64,000 bases of DNA from Enorma phocaeensis. GTDB taxonomy: Bacteria > Actinomycetota > Coriobacteriia > Coriobacteriales > Coriobacteriaceae. Shown piece after piece: positions 27,341 through 35,933 of this stretch (position 1 is the stretch's first letter; each line of letters starts with the position of its first letter). Both the position numbers and the translations under genes were made by a program. The DNA is taken from the NCBI RefSeq assembly GCF_900186505.1, contig NZ_LT891969.1, positions 62,001 through 126,000 on the forward strand, in the 5' to 3' direction. The notes under the pieces are model-generated. The model did no database searches. It had not been told where the DNA came from and was given only the letters and a program-made list of their open reading frames with translations.

Positions 27341-27934
27341 CTAAGCGGGATTTTCGATTTTGATGTTTGAGAAACTGTGTGCTTCGCGGTCGTACTCGAA
27401 TACGAGGATGCAGCAGTTGCCGAGTGCGACATCCTGCTCGCAGCGCGCCCGACCTGCCCAGATGGTTTTGAAGAGTTTGCTGATGGAGCCATGGCTTATG
27501 GCGAGGGCGTTGCCTTCGCAACTTTGCATGAGGTCATCGAGAGCATGCGCGATGCGGAAGCGTGCGCCTGCCTGCGACTCACCGCCAGACATGACGGCGA
27601 CATCGCCTGGGTCCCATGGGCTCACAGGCAGGAGCTCAACGGGTCCCGCCTCATATCCACCGTAATCGCGCTCCATAAGGCCGCGCATACTAAGCCGGGG
27701 AACAGCAGAGAGGGTGGGCATCTGCTCGATGACGATATCGAGCGTTGCCTGCGCGCGGCCAAGGGGAGAGGCGGCGGCAAGGCAGAACGTCTCGTTCTGC
27801 TCGCGCAGCCAGGCGGCAGCGCGCTTTGCCTGCTCGATGCCTTCGTTGGTGAGGGGAGAGTCGCAGCGTCCCTGGAGAATATGCTGCGTGTTGTAGACGG
27901 TTTGCCCGTGGCGCATAAGGTAGAGCTTCTGCAT
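27341..27934 (-). CDS. histidine phosphatase family protein (phosphoglycerate-mutase-like)
   Basis: 197 residues; phosphohistidine motif LMRHGQTVYNTQ at residues 6-16, then GRCDSPLTNEG, SPLGRAQATLDI and the second catalytic histidine in AISHGS. These are hallmarks of small broad-range phosphatases. It is convergent with the ubiB-like gene; the 227-base gap between them (27114-27340) shows no clear gene or terminator. The physiological substrate is not predictable. Confidence 0.88.
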   Translation of the reverse strand: MQKLYLMRHGQTVYNTQHILQGRCDSPLTNEGIEQAKRAAAWLREQNETFCLAAASPLGRAQATLDIVIEQMPTLSAVPRLSMRGLMERDYGGYEAGPVELLPVSPWDPGDVAVMSGGESQAGARFRIAHALDDLMQSCEGNALAISHGSISKLFKTIWAGRARCEQDVALGNCCILVFEYDREAHSFSNIKIENPA

Positions 27935-27980
27935 GGTTGCCTCCTGTGCGCATGCCGCGCTCCCGCGGCATGACGATTTG

Positions 27981-28532
27981 CTAGATGAGTTTCTCGTAGG
28001 CGATGCGCGTCAGATCGCTTTCCATACGGCCATCGGACTGCAAAGAGAAGTGGCCAATCTCCTGGAATCCCTGCTTGGTAAGGAAGCTGCGCATGGCTGC
28101 GTTGCCCGGATGCGTGTCGATGCGCAAGCTGGTTTTGCCGGCGCGCTTTGCGAGCTCAGTTGCCTTGGAAAACATGAATGCCATGATACCTCTGTTGAGT
28201 GCAGCTTGAGCGGTGGCGCAGCGGTGAATCGCAGCGTACGTGGGGGCTTCGGCTGCCTTGCCGTTGCTGGTGAGCCAGGGAAGATCGGCGGACTCATATT
28301 CGAGGTCGTGTCCTTCGAGCAGAGCAAGGGTGCCAAGCGCGGTGCCCTTGTCGTCTTCGGCCACATAGCAGGAATTGAGCTCGATGTCGCTCGCGACGCT
28401 ATCGATGTTGGGATAACCGCATTGCCACTGATCGATGCCGAAACGAGCAATCGAGCGCTTGCCGTCTTCGATGATATCCATCACGCGCGCGGCATCGTCC
28501 ATCACAGCGCGGCGCATAACGAGGCTGTTCAT
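27981..28532 (-). CDS. GNAT-family N-acetyltransferase
   Basis: 183 residues from the ATG at 28532 (MNSLVMRRAVMDDAARVMDI). The fold shows the typical first strand and helix, IDQWQCGYPNIDSV, the strand SCYVAEDDKGTALGTLAL, and a C-terminal SLRIDTHPGNAAMRSFLTKQGF with the GNAT N-x-x-x-x-x-F pattern. A longer frame to 28604 exists but adds non-conserved sequence. It lies 46 bases upstream of the phosphatase gene on the same strand, probably one transcript. Substrate unknown. Confidence 0.82.
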   Translation of the reverse strand: MNSLVMRRAVMDDAARVMDIIEDGKRSIARFGIDQWQCGYPNIDSVASDIELNSCYVAEDDKGTALGTLALLEGHDLEYESADLPWLTSNGKAAEAPTYAAIHRCATAQAALNRGIMAFMFSKATELAKRAGKTSLRIDTHPGNAAMRSFLTKQGFQEIGHFSLQSDGRMESDLTRIAYEKLI

Positions 28533-28851
28533 AAGGCGATATCTTTCTATTGACGATTCGGTGCCGAGCACCGGTTTGATGCGGTCGAAACTATAAGAGC
28601 TCACAGATTATGCACCACCGCGCCTCATTTGGCGAGGAGGTTTTGTGCACGTTCCAAACCTTGACGAGCGCTTGATGTGACCTTGAGGCCTGAGCTGGCA
28701 AGCGCGGGCCCCATACTCCCGCCGCGCGAGCGCAGCGATGCGCTCCGTCCGAAACCGCCCGAGGTACGGGCGAGCATCTTTTAACTAGAGAGGCCCTTTT
28801 CCGACATCTCCCTCCCAACGCCCCCTGCCCCCGAGTCGAAGGGTGTGCGCA
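28533..28851. other. intergenic stretch with small hairpins
   Basis: No gene recognised. CGCCCG-AGGTA-CGGGCG at 28756-28772 followed by AGCATCTTTT is a possible plus-strand terminator. The leader of the GNAT gene also lies here. Confidence 0.4.
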
Positions 28852-28954
28852 GGGGCGGAGCCATATGCTTCCGGCGCAGTTCCGCAGGAAAAGAGCCCTG
28901 GAAGGGGCTCTTTTTCGAGGACTGTCTGAGTACGGGAGCATATGGCCCCGCCCC
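28852..28954. repeat. long palindrome enclosing the metG terminator
   Basis: A 21-base arm at 28852-28872 pairs with 28934-28954 with two mismatches (core GCCATATGC). In the centre AGAGCCC / GGGCTCT (28892-28911) is flanked by A- and T-runs on both sides and forms a bidirectional intrinsic terminator, which would end metG on the minus strand. Confidence 0.7.
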
Positions 28955-28969
28955 GCCGGGAGCAAACCC

Positions 28970-31111
28970 TTAGAACGAGAAGAAGTCGAAGCGCGGCGGC
29001 AGCACCTTCACCGCATGCTCACCCGGCTTCTCGCCTAGGGCTTGGATTAGCTCGTCCGTCGTATCGAAGATGTGCTCCCACGAGAAGAAGGCATTGGGAT
29101 CCATATCGAAGTACTCGCAGATGAGCTCGCAGCCGCGCGGCACGATGCCGTGCATGAGCACGGTGGCCACGCGCAGCTCGTGATAGGCATCTACAAGCGC
29201 CTGGCGCATGAGCTCGTCACCTGTCTCCTGGTCCTCCTCCTGTATGGCCTTAGCGGCCTTGCTCGCGTCGCTCCAACGCTTGTTCGCACCGCGCAGGAAG
29301 GCATCGCACACGCTCAGCGCGCGGTGGAATTCGAAGCGGTGCATGGCATCCTCAAAGGCAAGGATGGCCTGCTCGGCGCTTTCCGCCGCTTCGGTACCGG
29401 GCTCTCCTGCGGGAATGCATCCCGTGCGTACCGCACTTTTGTCGCCTTCTTTTGCTGCCACGCCGTAGAAGCAAGAGCGCGCTAGGCGGTTGAATACGCC
29501 AGTGAGGAGCGTCCCCTCTTTGAGCACGGGGTCGATCACGCGCTTGTCGTCGCGAGCCAGAAGCGGAGAGCCGTCTGCATTCTTGCCGGTCTCGCGGAGG
29601 TCGTACGCCTTGGGGCTGAAGCTCACCGGCTTGTCGCCCAGGCCAAGCGAGAGGAAGTGCGCGCGCAGCTGCTCGGCATCGTAGTGGGAGAGGAGCTCGC
29701 TCGCGGGCGGTGGCGGAGTCTTGCCGCTAGAGCTTGCCTTCTTGCCCATATAGAGCACATGATAGTTGGCCACAAGCGTGCTTTGCTGCATGTTCCAGTT
29801 GAGTGCCTGCCACAGTGCGGTCTGCGCCACGCCATAGAAGTAGATGTTGTCTTGGCCAATGAACTGGTATGCGTGCGCATCGGGCGAGCACCACCAGTCG
29901 CGCCAGTCGAGCGCGGTGTGGCCCCAGGCGCTCTCCATGAGCGGTGCGGCATCTGCGCAGGGCGCTTCAAGCAGCTCGGTGTCCTTCTCGTCGCAGCCGA
30001 TTTCACCCTGGCGTTCGGCGTCGCGGGCAAGCACCGTGCGCGTGAAGCTTACAGGTGCCCACAGGCTCTCGGGCCACACCCAGCAGGTGAGGCCGCTGCA
30101 GCCGCAGGAGTCATCCACCGGCACACCCCATTCGATGTTGCCCGTGATGCGGAACGGCACGAGCGCCTTACCCGAGCGGAAGCGCACGCCACCGGCGCCG
30201 AGTACCTCGTGCGCGGCGTCGCGCTCACGCCAGCTGGGGAACACCACGGTGAACGAGCTCTTGTTGCCCTCGGGCTCGATCACGGTGTGCGCCGGCAACT
30301 GGTCCTCAACGGCGTCGAAGGCCTCGCGGAACTTGTTCTGGATATAGAGTTGAGGCTCGCCGAGCCACTCTTCCATGGTCTGTATCACGACGGGGCGCAC
30401 GGTCTCGTTCTGCTTGAGCGCTTCGGTGTACTCCTTTAGGTAGTCAAGGAAGGCGGGCAGGTCAAAGTAGAGGTTATCGACCGGGCGGAGCTCGGGCGTC
30501 TTTCCGGTTAGGGCGGAAACGGGAGCGATGAGCTCTTCGGGCTCAAACTGATGCCCAAGGTCGCACTCATCGGCATAGGCCTTTTCAGACTTGCAGCCCT
30601 GGATGGGACAACGGCCGAGCACCTGGCGACCGTTTAGGAACTGCCCCGCCTCGGGGTCGAAGAACTGCTTGGTGGTGAGCTTGTGGAGCACGCCCATCTC
30701 CTGCAGGCGGTGCAGGATCTCGTCGGTGACCTCCTCGTGCACATGCACGGCAGGAGGCAGGGCGCTGCCGGCGTACAGGTCGCACGAAACCTCGTATGCT
30801 TCGAGCGTGGACATCTGGCGATCGTGGTTCTCTTGAACGTAGTCGCTGATGTTGTGCTCGTAGCCCTGCTCGTCGCGCAGCTTACGGTAGCTTTCCATAA
30901 TGGGCGAGCCGTAGCAGTCGGTTCCCGAGACGAAGATCACGTTCTCACGGCCAAGGCGGTCGCGCAAGAAGCGCGCAAAGAAGTCCGCTGGAATGAAGAC
31001 GCCGCCCACATGGCCAAAGTGAAGATCCTTGTTGCCGTACGGCATGCCTGCCGTGACGACGGCGCGCTTGGGCCAGTTGGGGCGGTTGTCATGAAAGAGC
31101 TTGGATGCCAT
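28970..31111 (-). CDS. metG: methionyl-tRNA synthetase
   Basis: Charges tRNA-Met. 713 residues. The Rossmann catalytic core has the HIGH-type motif HFGH in DLHFGHVGG, a zinc-knuckle region (GRCPIQGCKSEKAYADECDLGH), and a KMSKS-type loop that reads KKASSSGK, an unusual but plausible variant. The C-terminal anticodon-binding helices follow (EDAMHRFEFHRALSVCDAFL); there is no C-terminal EMAP-like tRNA-binding domain. The ATG at 31111 is preferred over 31189 because conservation starts at FHDNRPNWPKRAVVTAG and CAGGGGGAT precedes it. Confidence 0.93.
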   Translation of the reverse strand: MASKLFHDNRPNWPKRAVVTAGMPYGNKDLHFGHVGGVFIPADFFARFLRDRLGRENVIFVSGTDCYGSPIMESYRKLRDEQGYEHNISDYVQENHDRQMSTLEAYEVSCDLYAGSALPPAVHVHEEVTDEILHRLQEMGVLHKLTTKQFFDPEAGQFLNGRQVLGRCPIQGCKSEKAYADECDLGHQFEPEELIAPVSALTGKTPELRPVDNLYFDLPAFLDYLKEYTEALKQNETVRPVVIQTMEEWLGEPQLYIQNKFREAFDAVEDQLPAHTVIEPEGNKSSFTVVFPSWRERDAAHEVLGAGGVRFRSGKALVPFRITGNIEWGVPVDDSCGCSGLTCWVWPESLWAPVSFTRTVLARDAERQGEIGCDEKDTELLEAPCADAAPLMESAWGHTALDWRDWWCSPDAHAYQFIGQDNIYFYGVAQTALWQALNWNMQQSTLVANYHVLYMGKKASSSGKTPPPPASELLSHYDAEQLRAHFLSLGLGDKPVSFSPKAYDLRETGKNADGSPLLARDDKRVIDPVLKEGTLLTGVFNRLARSCFYGVAAKEGDKSAVRTGCIPAGEPGTEAAESAEQAILAFEDAMHRFEFHRALSVCDAFLRGANKRWSDASKAAKAIQEEDQETGDELMRQALVDAYHELRVATVLMHGIVPRGCELICEYFDMDPNAFFSWEHIFDTTDELIQALGEKPGEHAVKVLPPRFDFFSF

Positions 31112-31217
31112 GCAGATCCCCCTGCTCGTTGGTGTACGAATTGCCGCGTCGCAGCATTGCGGCAGCGATAGCCCCATAGTATCGCACAAGGAGGCGGTTT
31201 ACGTGTATGCTGGCACT

Positions 31218-31847
31218 ATGAGAAAGATTGCCGACATACATACCTTCGAAGACGAGAGCTTTCTAAAAACGGTCACGTGCCTATCGGTTGCGGCTCTGGT
31301 AGCGGGTCTGTTGGTGGCACTCGCCGTGGCGCTCGGTGTTGCCATGTGCGCGCCGCAGCTCTTCGATCCCGAGCTTACCGCCATGTTCGATGAAGGAGGG
31401 TTTTTGCGATTCTTGGCTTGGCTCGTGGGCGTTAGCGCGGCAACGATGCTCTCACTCGGCGTGCACGAGCTGGTGCACGCCGTATTCTTCAAGGCGTATG
31501 CACCTGCGGGGGCGCACGTGACCTTTGGGGCGAACTGGAAACTTGGCATGCTCTACGCTTGCGCCGAAGGTATCGTCTACACGCGTCGGCAGTATCTGGT
31601 GATCGCGCTTGCCCCAAGCATCGCGGTGACAGCTTTGTGTCTTGTTTTGGGCTTCGTGCTGGGGCATCCCGTCGCGGGGTCTTTCGTCGCGGTGCTGCAT
31701 CTAAGCGGATGCTCGGGTGACTGGGCGTACGTGCGCGAAATAACGGGAGATCCCGCTATCACGCACTGCGAGGACACCGATTACGGCGTGTGCTTCTACG
31801 GCGAGGATGCATGCGGTGAAGGTGACGGGGGAAAGGTGGACGCATGA
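31218..31847 (+). CDS. DUF3267-type putative zinc metallopeptidase, membrane protein
   Basis: 209 residues with four predicted membrane spans (about 22-46, 62-85, 128-150, 152-172). The HExxH zinc-binding motif (GVHELVHAVFFK) sits at the end of the second span, as in DUF3267 'putative zincin' proteins. The C-terminus is acidic and Cys-containing. It overlaps queH by four bases (ATGA), so the two are co-translated though no functional link is known. Start chosen at 31218; longer frames overlap metG. Confidence 0.75.
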   Translation: MRKIADIHTFEDESFLKTVTCLSVAALVAGLLVALAVALGVAMCAPQLFDPELTAMFDEGGFLRFLAWLVGVSAATMLSLGVHELVHAVFFKAYAPAGAHVTFGANWKLGMLYACAEGIVYTRRQYLVIALAPSIAVTALCLVLGFVLGHPVAGSFVAVLHLSGCSGDWAYVREITGDPAITHCEDTDYGVCFYGEDACGEGDGGKVDA

Positions 31848-32437
31848 CCAGGCTGCTTCTGCACGCGTGCTGCGCGCCGTGCTCGCTCGAGCCCACGCGC
31901 CTGCTCATGGAAGAGGGCTTCGAGCCCACCATCTGCTGGACCAATCCGAACATCCAGCCTGCTGAGGAGCATGACCGCAGACTTTGCGAGCTACGCCGTT
32001 GGTGCGCATTGGAGGGCATCCCGCTCATCGAGGCGGCTGAGGACTATGCGCGCTGGGAGCGCGGCGTGGCGCCCATCGGCGCGCTCGACCGTAGGCGTCG
32101 CTGCCGGGCGTGCTATGCGCTGCGTCTTGCCGAAGCTTGCCGCGTGGCCGAGCGCGAGGGGTTCACGCACATCGCCACGACGCTCGCCGTCTCGCCCTAC
32201 CAGCTGTTCGACACCTGCAACGAGGTGCTTGAGCGTCTGGCTTCCGCGCACGGGCTCACGTCGGTCATCCGCGACTTCCGTCCGTGGTATCCCGAGGCGA
32301 CGCGCCGCTCGCGCGAGCTCGGCATGTATAGGCAAAACTACTGCGGGTGCCGCTTTTCGGCTGCCGAGGCGGCGCTCGACCGCGCTCGCTTACGCGACGA
32401 GCGCAAGGCGGCTTGTGCGCGGAAGAAGGAGAGCTAG
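31844..32437 (+). CDS. queH: epoxyqueuosine reductase QueH
   Basis: Reduces epoxyqueuosine to queuosine in tRNA, the last step of the pathway; QueH replaces the cobalamin enzyme QueG. 197 residues. The DUF208 signature is clear: LLLHACCAPCSLEPTRLL at the N-terminus, RCRACYALRL in the middle and YCGCRFS near the C-terminus supply the iron-sulfur and metal cysteines. With queA (40256) and tgt (46190) in the same window this completes the tRNA-modifying part of the pathway. Confidence 0.93.
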   Translation: MTRLLLHACCAPCSLEPTRLLMEEGFEPTICWTNPNIQPAEEHDRRLCELRRWCALEGIPLIEAAEDYARWERGVAPIGALDRRRRCRACYALRLAEACRVAEREGFTHIATTLAVSPYQLFDTCNEVLERLASAHGLTSVIRDFRPWYPEATRRSRELGMYRQNYCGCRFSAAEAALDRARLRDERKAACARKKES

Positions 32438-32488
32438 ACTTCACGCGTTGCCGTCTATTCTCGTAAAGTGAAAAATGCCGCAGTCTGC

Positions 32489-32764
32489 ATGTTGAGGGTT
32501 TATGCAGCCGCGCTCGGGGTTAACATGGCGTCGATCCAATAGGTTGCGAGCATCTACATCATCGTGACCTGCGCGGCGCTGCTCTACGGCGGCATGTCCG
32601 ATTCTATCGGATGCCCCGTGACAAGCTACGTCGAGGGGCACCCGGACGTGTTTATGACGGCATGCACACCGCTTTCATGGCTTCTAGCGTTCATCGTGGG
32701 CGCGAGCGCGATACAGGCAAGCAGACGTGGCGTAACGCGCGTTCTGCAGAGTGAGAGCGCCTGA
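32489..32764 (+). pseudogene. possible decayed small membrane protein
   Basis: An ATG at 32489 opens a frame (MLRVYAAALGVNMASIQ) that meets TAG at 32540. The same frame then continues with two hydrophobic segments (ASIYIIVTCAALLYGG and LSWLLAFIVGASAIQA) to a stop at 32764. A GTG at 32564 could restart translation for a 66-residue protein. No family recognised and no good ribosome site, so this may be a remnant or chance. The remainder of the 32438-32861 gap holds nothing I can identify. Confidence 0.3.
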
Positions 32765-32861
32765 CAAGAATCGGCGTTAGGATGGTCGTACGCTGGGGCC
32801 CGGGCACACGCTGAGGCGTAGGCTACGCAGCACATAAGGTCGGCGCGAAGGCCGCTCTTTG

Positions 32862-32996
32862 CTAGCTCTTGCGACGCTTGCTGTGAGCCGGTCGGAGGAC
32901 GATGCTCACAAACAGGTACACACAGTAGCCGAAGAACACGGCGCACACGGCACCGAGGATCAATTCGGTAAGGGCGATCGGGGTTATCGCGTGCAT
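32862..32996 (-). CDS. KdpF-like single-span membrane micropeptide
   Basis: A 44-residue peptide (MHAITPIALTELILGAVCAV...) with one membrane helix (about 8-33) and a basic tail ending SKRRKS. The helix end GYCVYLFVSIVLRPA resembles the (L)VYxLLRPE end of KdpF, the small subunit that stabilises KdpABC. AGGAAGGAG lies 8 bases before the ATG. It is divergent from the KdpD/KdpE-like genes, with no kdpABC in the window. Assignment is by weak resemblance plus context. Confidence 0.5.
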   Translation of the reverse strand: MHAITPIALTELILGAVCAVFFGYCVYLFVSIVLRPAHSKRRKS

Positions 32997-33224
32997 AACA
33001 TGGCTCCTTCCTGTGGCGGGTTCGAGGTGTTCGGCACCCGTGGGATTCATGGTCGGAAGTCCGGGTTCTTCACCGCATGAATCACCTGAAACGTGCGAAG
33101 TTCAAGCGAATCCAAGATTCCTCGGCAGCGACATACGAGTGTCAGAGTGACTCCGCAGGTATGCTCTGCTGTCGAATTCAGTACAGCACGTGAGTGGTAA
33201 AGACGACATTAAGCTCGAGCGCCC

Positions 33225-33247
33225 GGATATTAAAATGTCATAAAGAT
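33225..33247 (+). promoter_or_regulatory. shared 23-bp motif, copy 1 (before the sensor kinase)
   Basis: Matches the sequence at 35812-35834 in 18 of 23 positions; all five differences are transitions. The core reads ATTAARATGYCAYAAAGAT. Likely a binding site for the local KdpE-like regulator. The rest of the 32997-33338 gap holds a TATACT candidate -10 at 33306-33311. Confidence 0.5.
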
Positions 33248-33338
33248 GCAGGTAGACAGCGCAATACCTAATGAGAACGAATGCGTCTCGCCCGCATTGC
33301 CGCGCTATACTGAGGGGCAACGAGAAGGGAGGCGGCAA

Positions 33339-34949
33339 ATGGGCGAGGCGAGCGCGCGACCGCGACGCGAAGGGCGAGCAGCGGCGCATCTTGGCATCAT
33401 GTGCGCGCTCTTGGCGCTATCGACTGCGATCGGTCTCGGCTTTCACGAGCTGGGCTTTGCCGATTCGAGCATCATCTCGCTCTTCATCCTCTCGACGCTG
33501 CTCACCGCTACGGTCACATCGGGACGCTTGTACACGCTGCTTTCGTCTGCGCTCTCGGTGGCGCTCTACAATTTCTGCTTCGTCGTGCCGCGCTTCTCGC
33601 TCGAATCGCTCGACACGAGCTACCTTGTCACGTTCGCCATCATGTTCGTCGCTGCCATCGTTGCCTCGGAGCTCACGAACCATATCGCGCGAAACGCCCG
33701 CGAGGCGCGGCGGACCGCGTATCGCACGAGCGTGCTCCTTGAGACGAACCAGCTGCTCCAGCAGGCGGATGGCCCCGAAAGCATCGCGCGAATAGCTTTG
33801 GGCCAGCTCTTGAAGCTTCTTAACGGCCCGGTGGCGTTCTATCCTGCCGAGGGAGACGGTCTTGGCTCGCCGCTGGTGGGTGACGGGGTCGATGAGGCGA
33901 TGCCGGCATCGATTGCCGAGAACGCTCGTGTGAACGCATTGCGCGCGCTCCGGTCTTCCAAGCTTGCGAGAGATGCCGCTTCGGCGGGTGCCGCTCCCGC
34001 TTCCGCGCCGCCCGCGACCGCCGATGCTTTGGAAATCGTCGCCATCCCCATAGGAGATGGCTTGTTTTTACCCGTGCGCACGCACGACGAGGTGTTCGGC
34101 GTGGTGGGCATTCGTGCTGCCGAGCGCGACATCGACTCGTTCGAGCTCTCCGTCGCTCGTTCGATCATCGGTGAGTGCGCGCTCGAGCTCGCTCGAGAAC
34201 GGGAGGCGCGCAAGCGTGAAGAGGCCGCTGTGCTCGCGCGCAACGAGCAGCTCCGAGCGAACCTGTTGCGCTCGCTTGGCCATGACCTGCGCACGCCACT
34301 CACGGCGATCTCGGGTGCCGCGGCGATTCTACGCGATGATTCCGGTCGTCTTGCACCCGAGCAGCGTCGCGCGCTTCTGGACGACGTGTACCACGACTCG
34401 CTTTGGCTCATCGATATGGTCGAGAACCTGCTCACCATCACGCATTTCGATGAAGGCACCGTCAAGCTCGCCTTGAGCTCCGAGCTCATCGACGACATCT
34501 TCGAAGCCGCTGCGTCGCATCTTGCGAACCAAGCGGGCGAGCACCGCATCGTCATCGGGCCCGCGGAAGAGATCCTCCTCGTGCGCATCGATGCAAGCCT
34601 CATCATCCAGGTGCTCATAAACCTCGTGGGCAACGCCATCAAGTACACCCCGGCAGGTTCGACCATCCAGCTGTACGCACGGCGCGAGGGGGCGTTCGTG
34701 CGCGTGACGGTCGCAGACGACGGGCCGGGCGTGGCGGACGACGACAAACCACATGTGTTCGACCGCTTCTATTCCGGCGCGAGGGCAGAACGGCCGGCGG
34801 ATGCGCGGCGGAGCTTCGGCTTGGGGCTCGCGCTCTGCCGTTCCATCGTCGAGGCGCATGGCGGTGCTATCGAGGTGCACGACAACGTGCCCCATGGTGC
34901 CGTCTTCTCGTTCACGCTTCCAGCAGAGGAGGTTGCGATTCATGGATAA
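33339..34949 (+). CDS. KdpD-like sensor histidine kinase without the N-terminal Kdp/Usp domains
   Basis: 536 residues. Four membrane helices (about 18-115) match the DUF4118 membrane module of KdpD; a GAF-like region follows (about 135-280). HisKA has the phospho-acceptor in SLGHDLRTPLTAISG (His315), and the ATPase domain has NLVGNAIKYTP, DDGPGV and SFGLGLALCRSIVEAHGG. The large cytoplasmic KdpD N-terminus (Walker-type and UspA domains) is missing. ATG at 33339 is preceded by GAGAAGGGAGG; longer frames are non-conserved. Overlaps the regulator gene by 8 bases. Confidence 0.87.
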   Translation: MGEASARPRREGRAAAHLGIMCALLALSTAIGLGFHELGFADSSIISLFILSTLLTATVTSGRLYTLLSSALSVALYNFCFVVPRFSLESLDTSYLVTFAIMFVAAIVASELTNHIARNAREARRTAYRTSVLLETNQLLQQADGPESIARIALGQLLKLLNGPVAFYPAEGDGLGSPLVGDGVDEAMPASIAENARVNALRALRSSKLARDAASAGAAPASAPPATADALEIVAIPIGDGLFLPVRTHDEVFGVVGIRAAERDIDSFELSVARSIIGECALELAREREARKREEAAVLARNEQLRANLLRSLGHDLRTPLTAISGAAAILRDDSGRLAPEQRRALLDDVYHDSLWLIDMVENLLTITHFDEGTVKLALSSELIDDIFEAAASHLANQAGEHRIVIGPAEEILLVRIDASLIIQVLINLVGNAIKYTPAGSTIQLYARREGAFVRVTVADDGPGVADDDKPHVFDRFYSGARAERPADARRSFGLGLALCRSIVEAHGGAIEVHDNVPHGAVFSFTLPAEEVAIHG

Positions 34950-35682
34950 GGAATCGAAATTGGCGGCGTCGGCGGCTGCGGACGGCGCGAGGGCGCTCTC
35001 CGTCCTCGTGGTTGAGGATGATGCGGCGGTGCGCCGTCTTATCACGACGGCTCTTGCCATGCATGGCTACCACGTGGAGGCCGCCGCCACAGGCGAGGCG
35101 GCGATTTTCGAGGCTGCGTCGCATGGCCCAGATCTCGTCCTGCTCGACCTGGGTCTTCCGGATGTGGACGGCATCGCCGTCATCAAGAAGCTGCGCTCAT
35201 GGTCGAACGTGCCGATCATCGTGATCTCGGCGCGCATCGAGGAGGCGGACAAGATCGAAGCGCTCGATACGGGGGCGGACGACTATCTCACGAAGCCGTT
35301 TTCTGTGGAAGAGCTCCTCGCGCGCGTGCGCGCCTGGCAGCGGCGCGCTCGCATGTCGCTCGGTGACGACCCGGGCGAGAGCGTGTTCGAGAACGGCCCC
35401 TTGCGCGTGGACTATGCGGCGAGATGCGCGTATCTGGGCGGCGAGGAGCTGCATCTCACGCCCATCGAGTACAAGTTACTCGTGCTCATGTGCAAAAACG
35501 TGGGAAAGGTGCTCACCCACACCTATCTCACGCATGAGATATGGGGCACGTCGTGGGACTCCGACATCGCGAGCCTGCGCGTCTTCATGGCGACGCTGCG
35601 GAAGAAGATCGAGCGCGAACCGTCGCAGCCGAAGCTCATCCAAACGCATGTGGGCGTCGGCTATCGAATGCAGCGCCTCTAG
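34942..35682 (+). CDS. KdpE-like OmpR-family response regulator
   Basis: 246 residues. Receiver domain with acidic pocket (VVEDD), phospho-acceptor Asp in LVLLDLGLPDVDG, and lysine in LTKPFSVEELLARV; C-terminal winged helix (HLTPIEYKLLVLMCKNVGKVLTHTYL ... LRVFMATLRKKIE ... GVGYRMQ), all close to KdpE. Starts inside the kinase stop, so the pair is translationally coupled. Predicted to act on the shared motif found upstream of this operon and of the P-type ATPase gene. Confidence 0.9.
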   Translation: MDKESKLAASAAADGARALSVLVVEDDAAVRRLITTALAMHGYHVEAAATGEAAIFEAASHGPDLVLLDLGLPDVDGIAVIKKLRSWSNVPIIVISARIEEADKIEALDTGADDYLTKPFSVEELLARVRAWQRRARMSLGDDPGESVFENGPLRVDYAARCAYLGGEELHLTPIEYKLLVLMCKNVGKVLTHTYLTHEIWGTSWDSDIASLRVFMATLRKKIEREPSQPKLIQTHVGVGYRMQRL

Positions 35683-35811
35683 CGTCGCCGGCGCTCCAGG
35701 CGTCCCCGGCGGGCTCGCATGACGCCCGAGGTTGCGGCGAAGACCGGGAAAGCGCGCCCCCCGCGCGGCGTCCGAAGGCTTGAACGGCAAGATCGGGTTG
35801 CCTGCGCAGCC

Positions 35812-35834
35812 GGGCATTAAGATGCCACAAAGAT
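35812..35834 (+). promoter_or_regulatory. shared 23-bp motif, copy 2 (before the P-type ATPase)
   Basis: Second copy of the motif at 33225-33247. It ends 13 bases before a -35-like TTGAAG (35848-35853), a position suited to an activator. Confidence 0.5.
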
Positions 35835-35847
35835 ATGGCCAAACCCC

Positions 35848-35876
35848 TTGAAGCTGCTTTTTCACGTGACTAAGAT
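35848..35876 (+). promoter_or_regulatory. sigma-70-type promoter of the ATPase gene
   Basis: TTGAAG at 35848-35853 and TAAGAT at 35871-35876 with 17-base spacing, 58 bases before the ATG at 35934. Confidence 0.55.
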
Positions 35877-35933
35877 GCTTTCGCAATCGCGGGTGTGCTG
35901 CCGGCACCCCGCGATCAGGGAAGGAGAGGTTTC

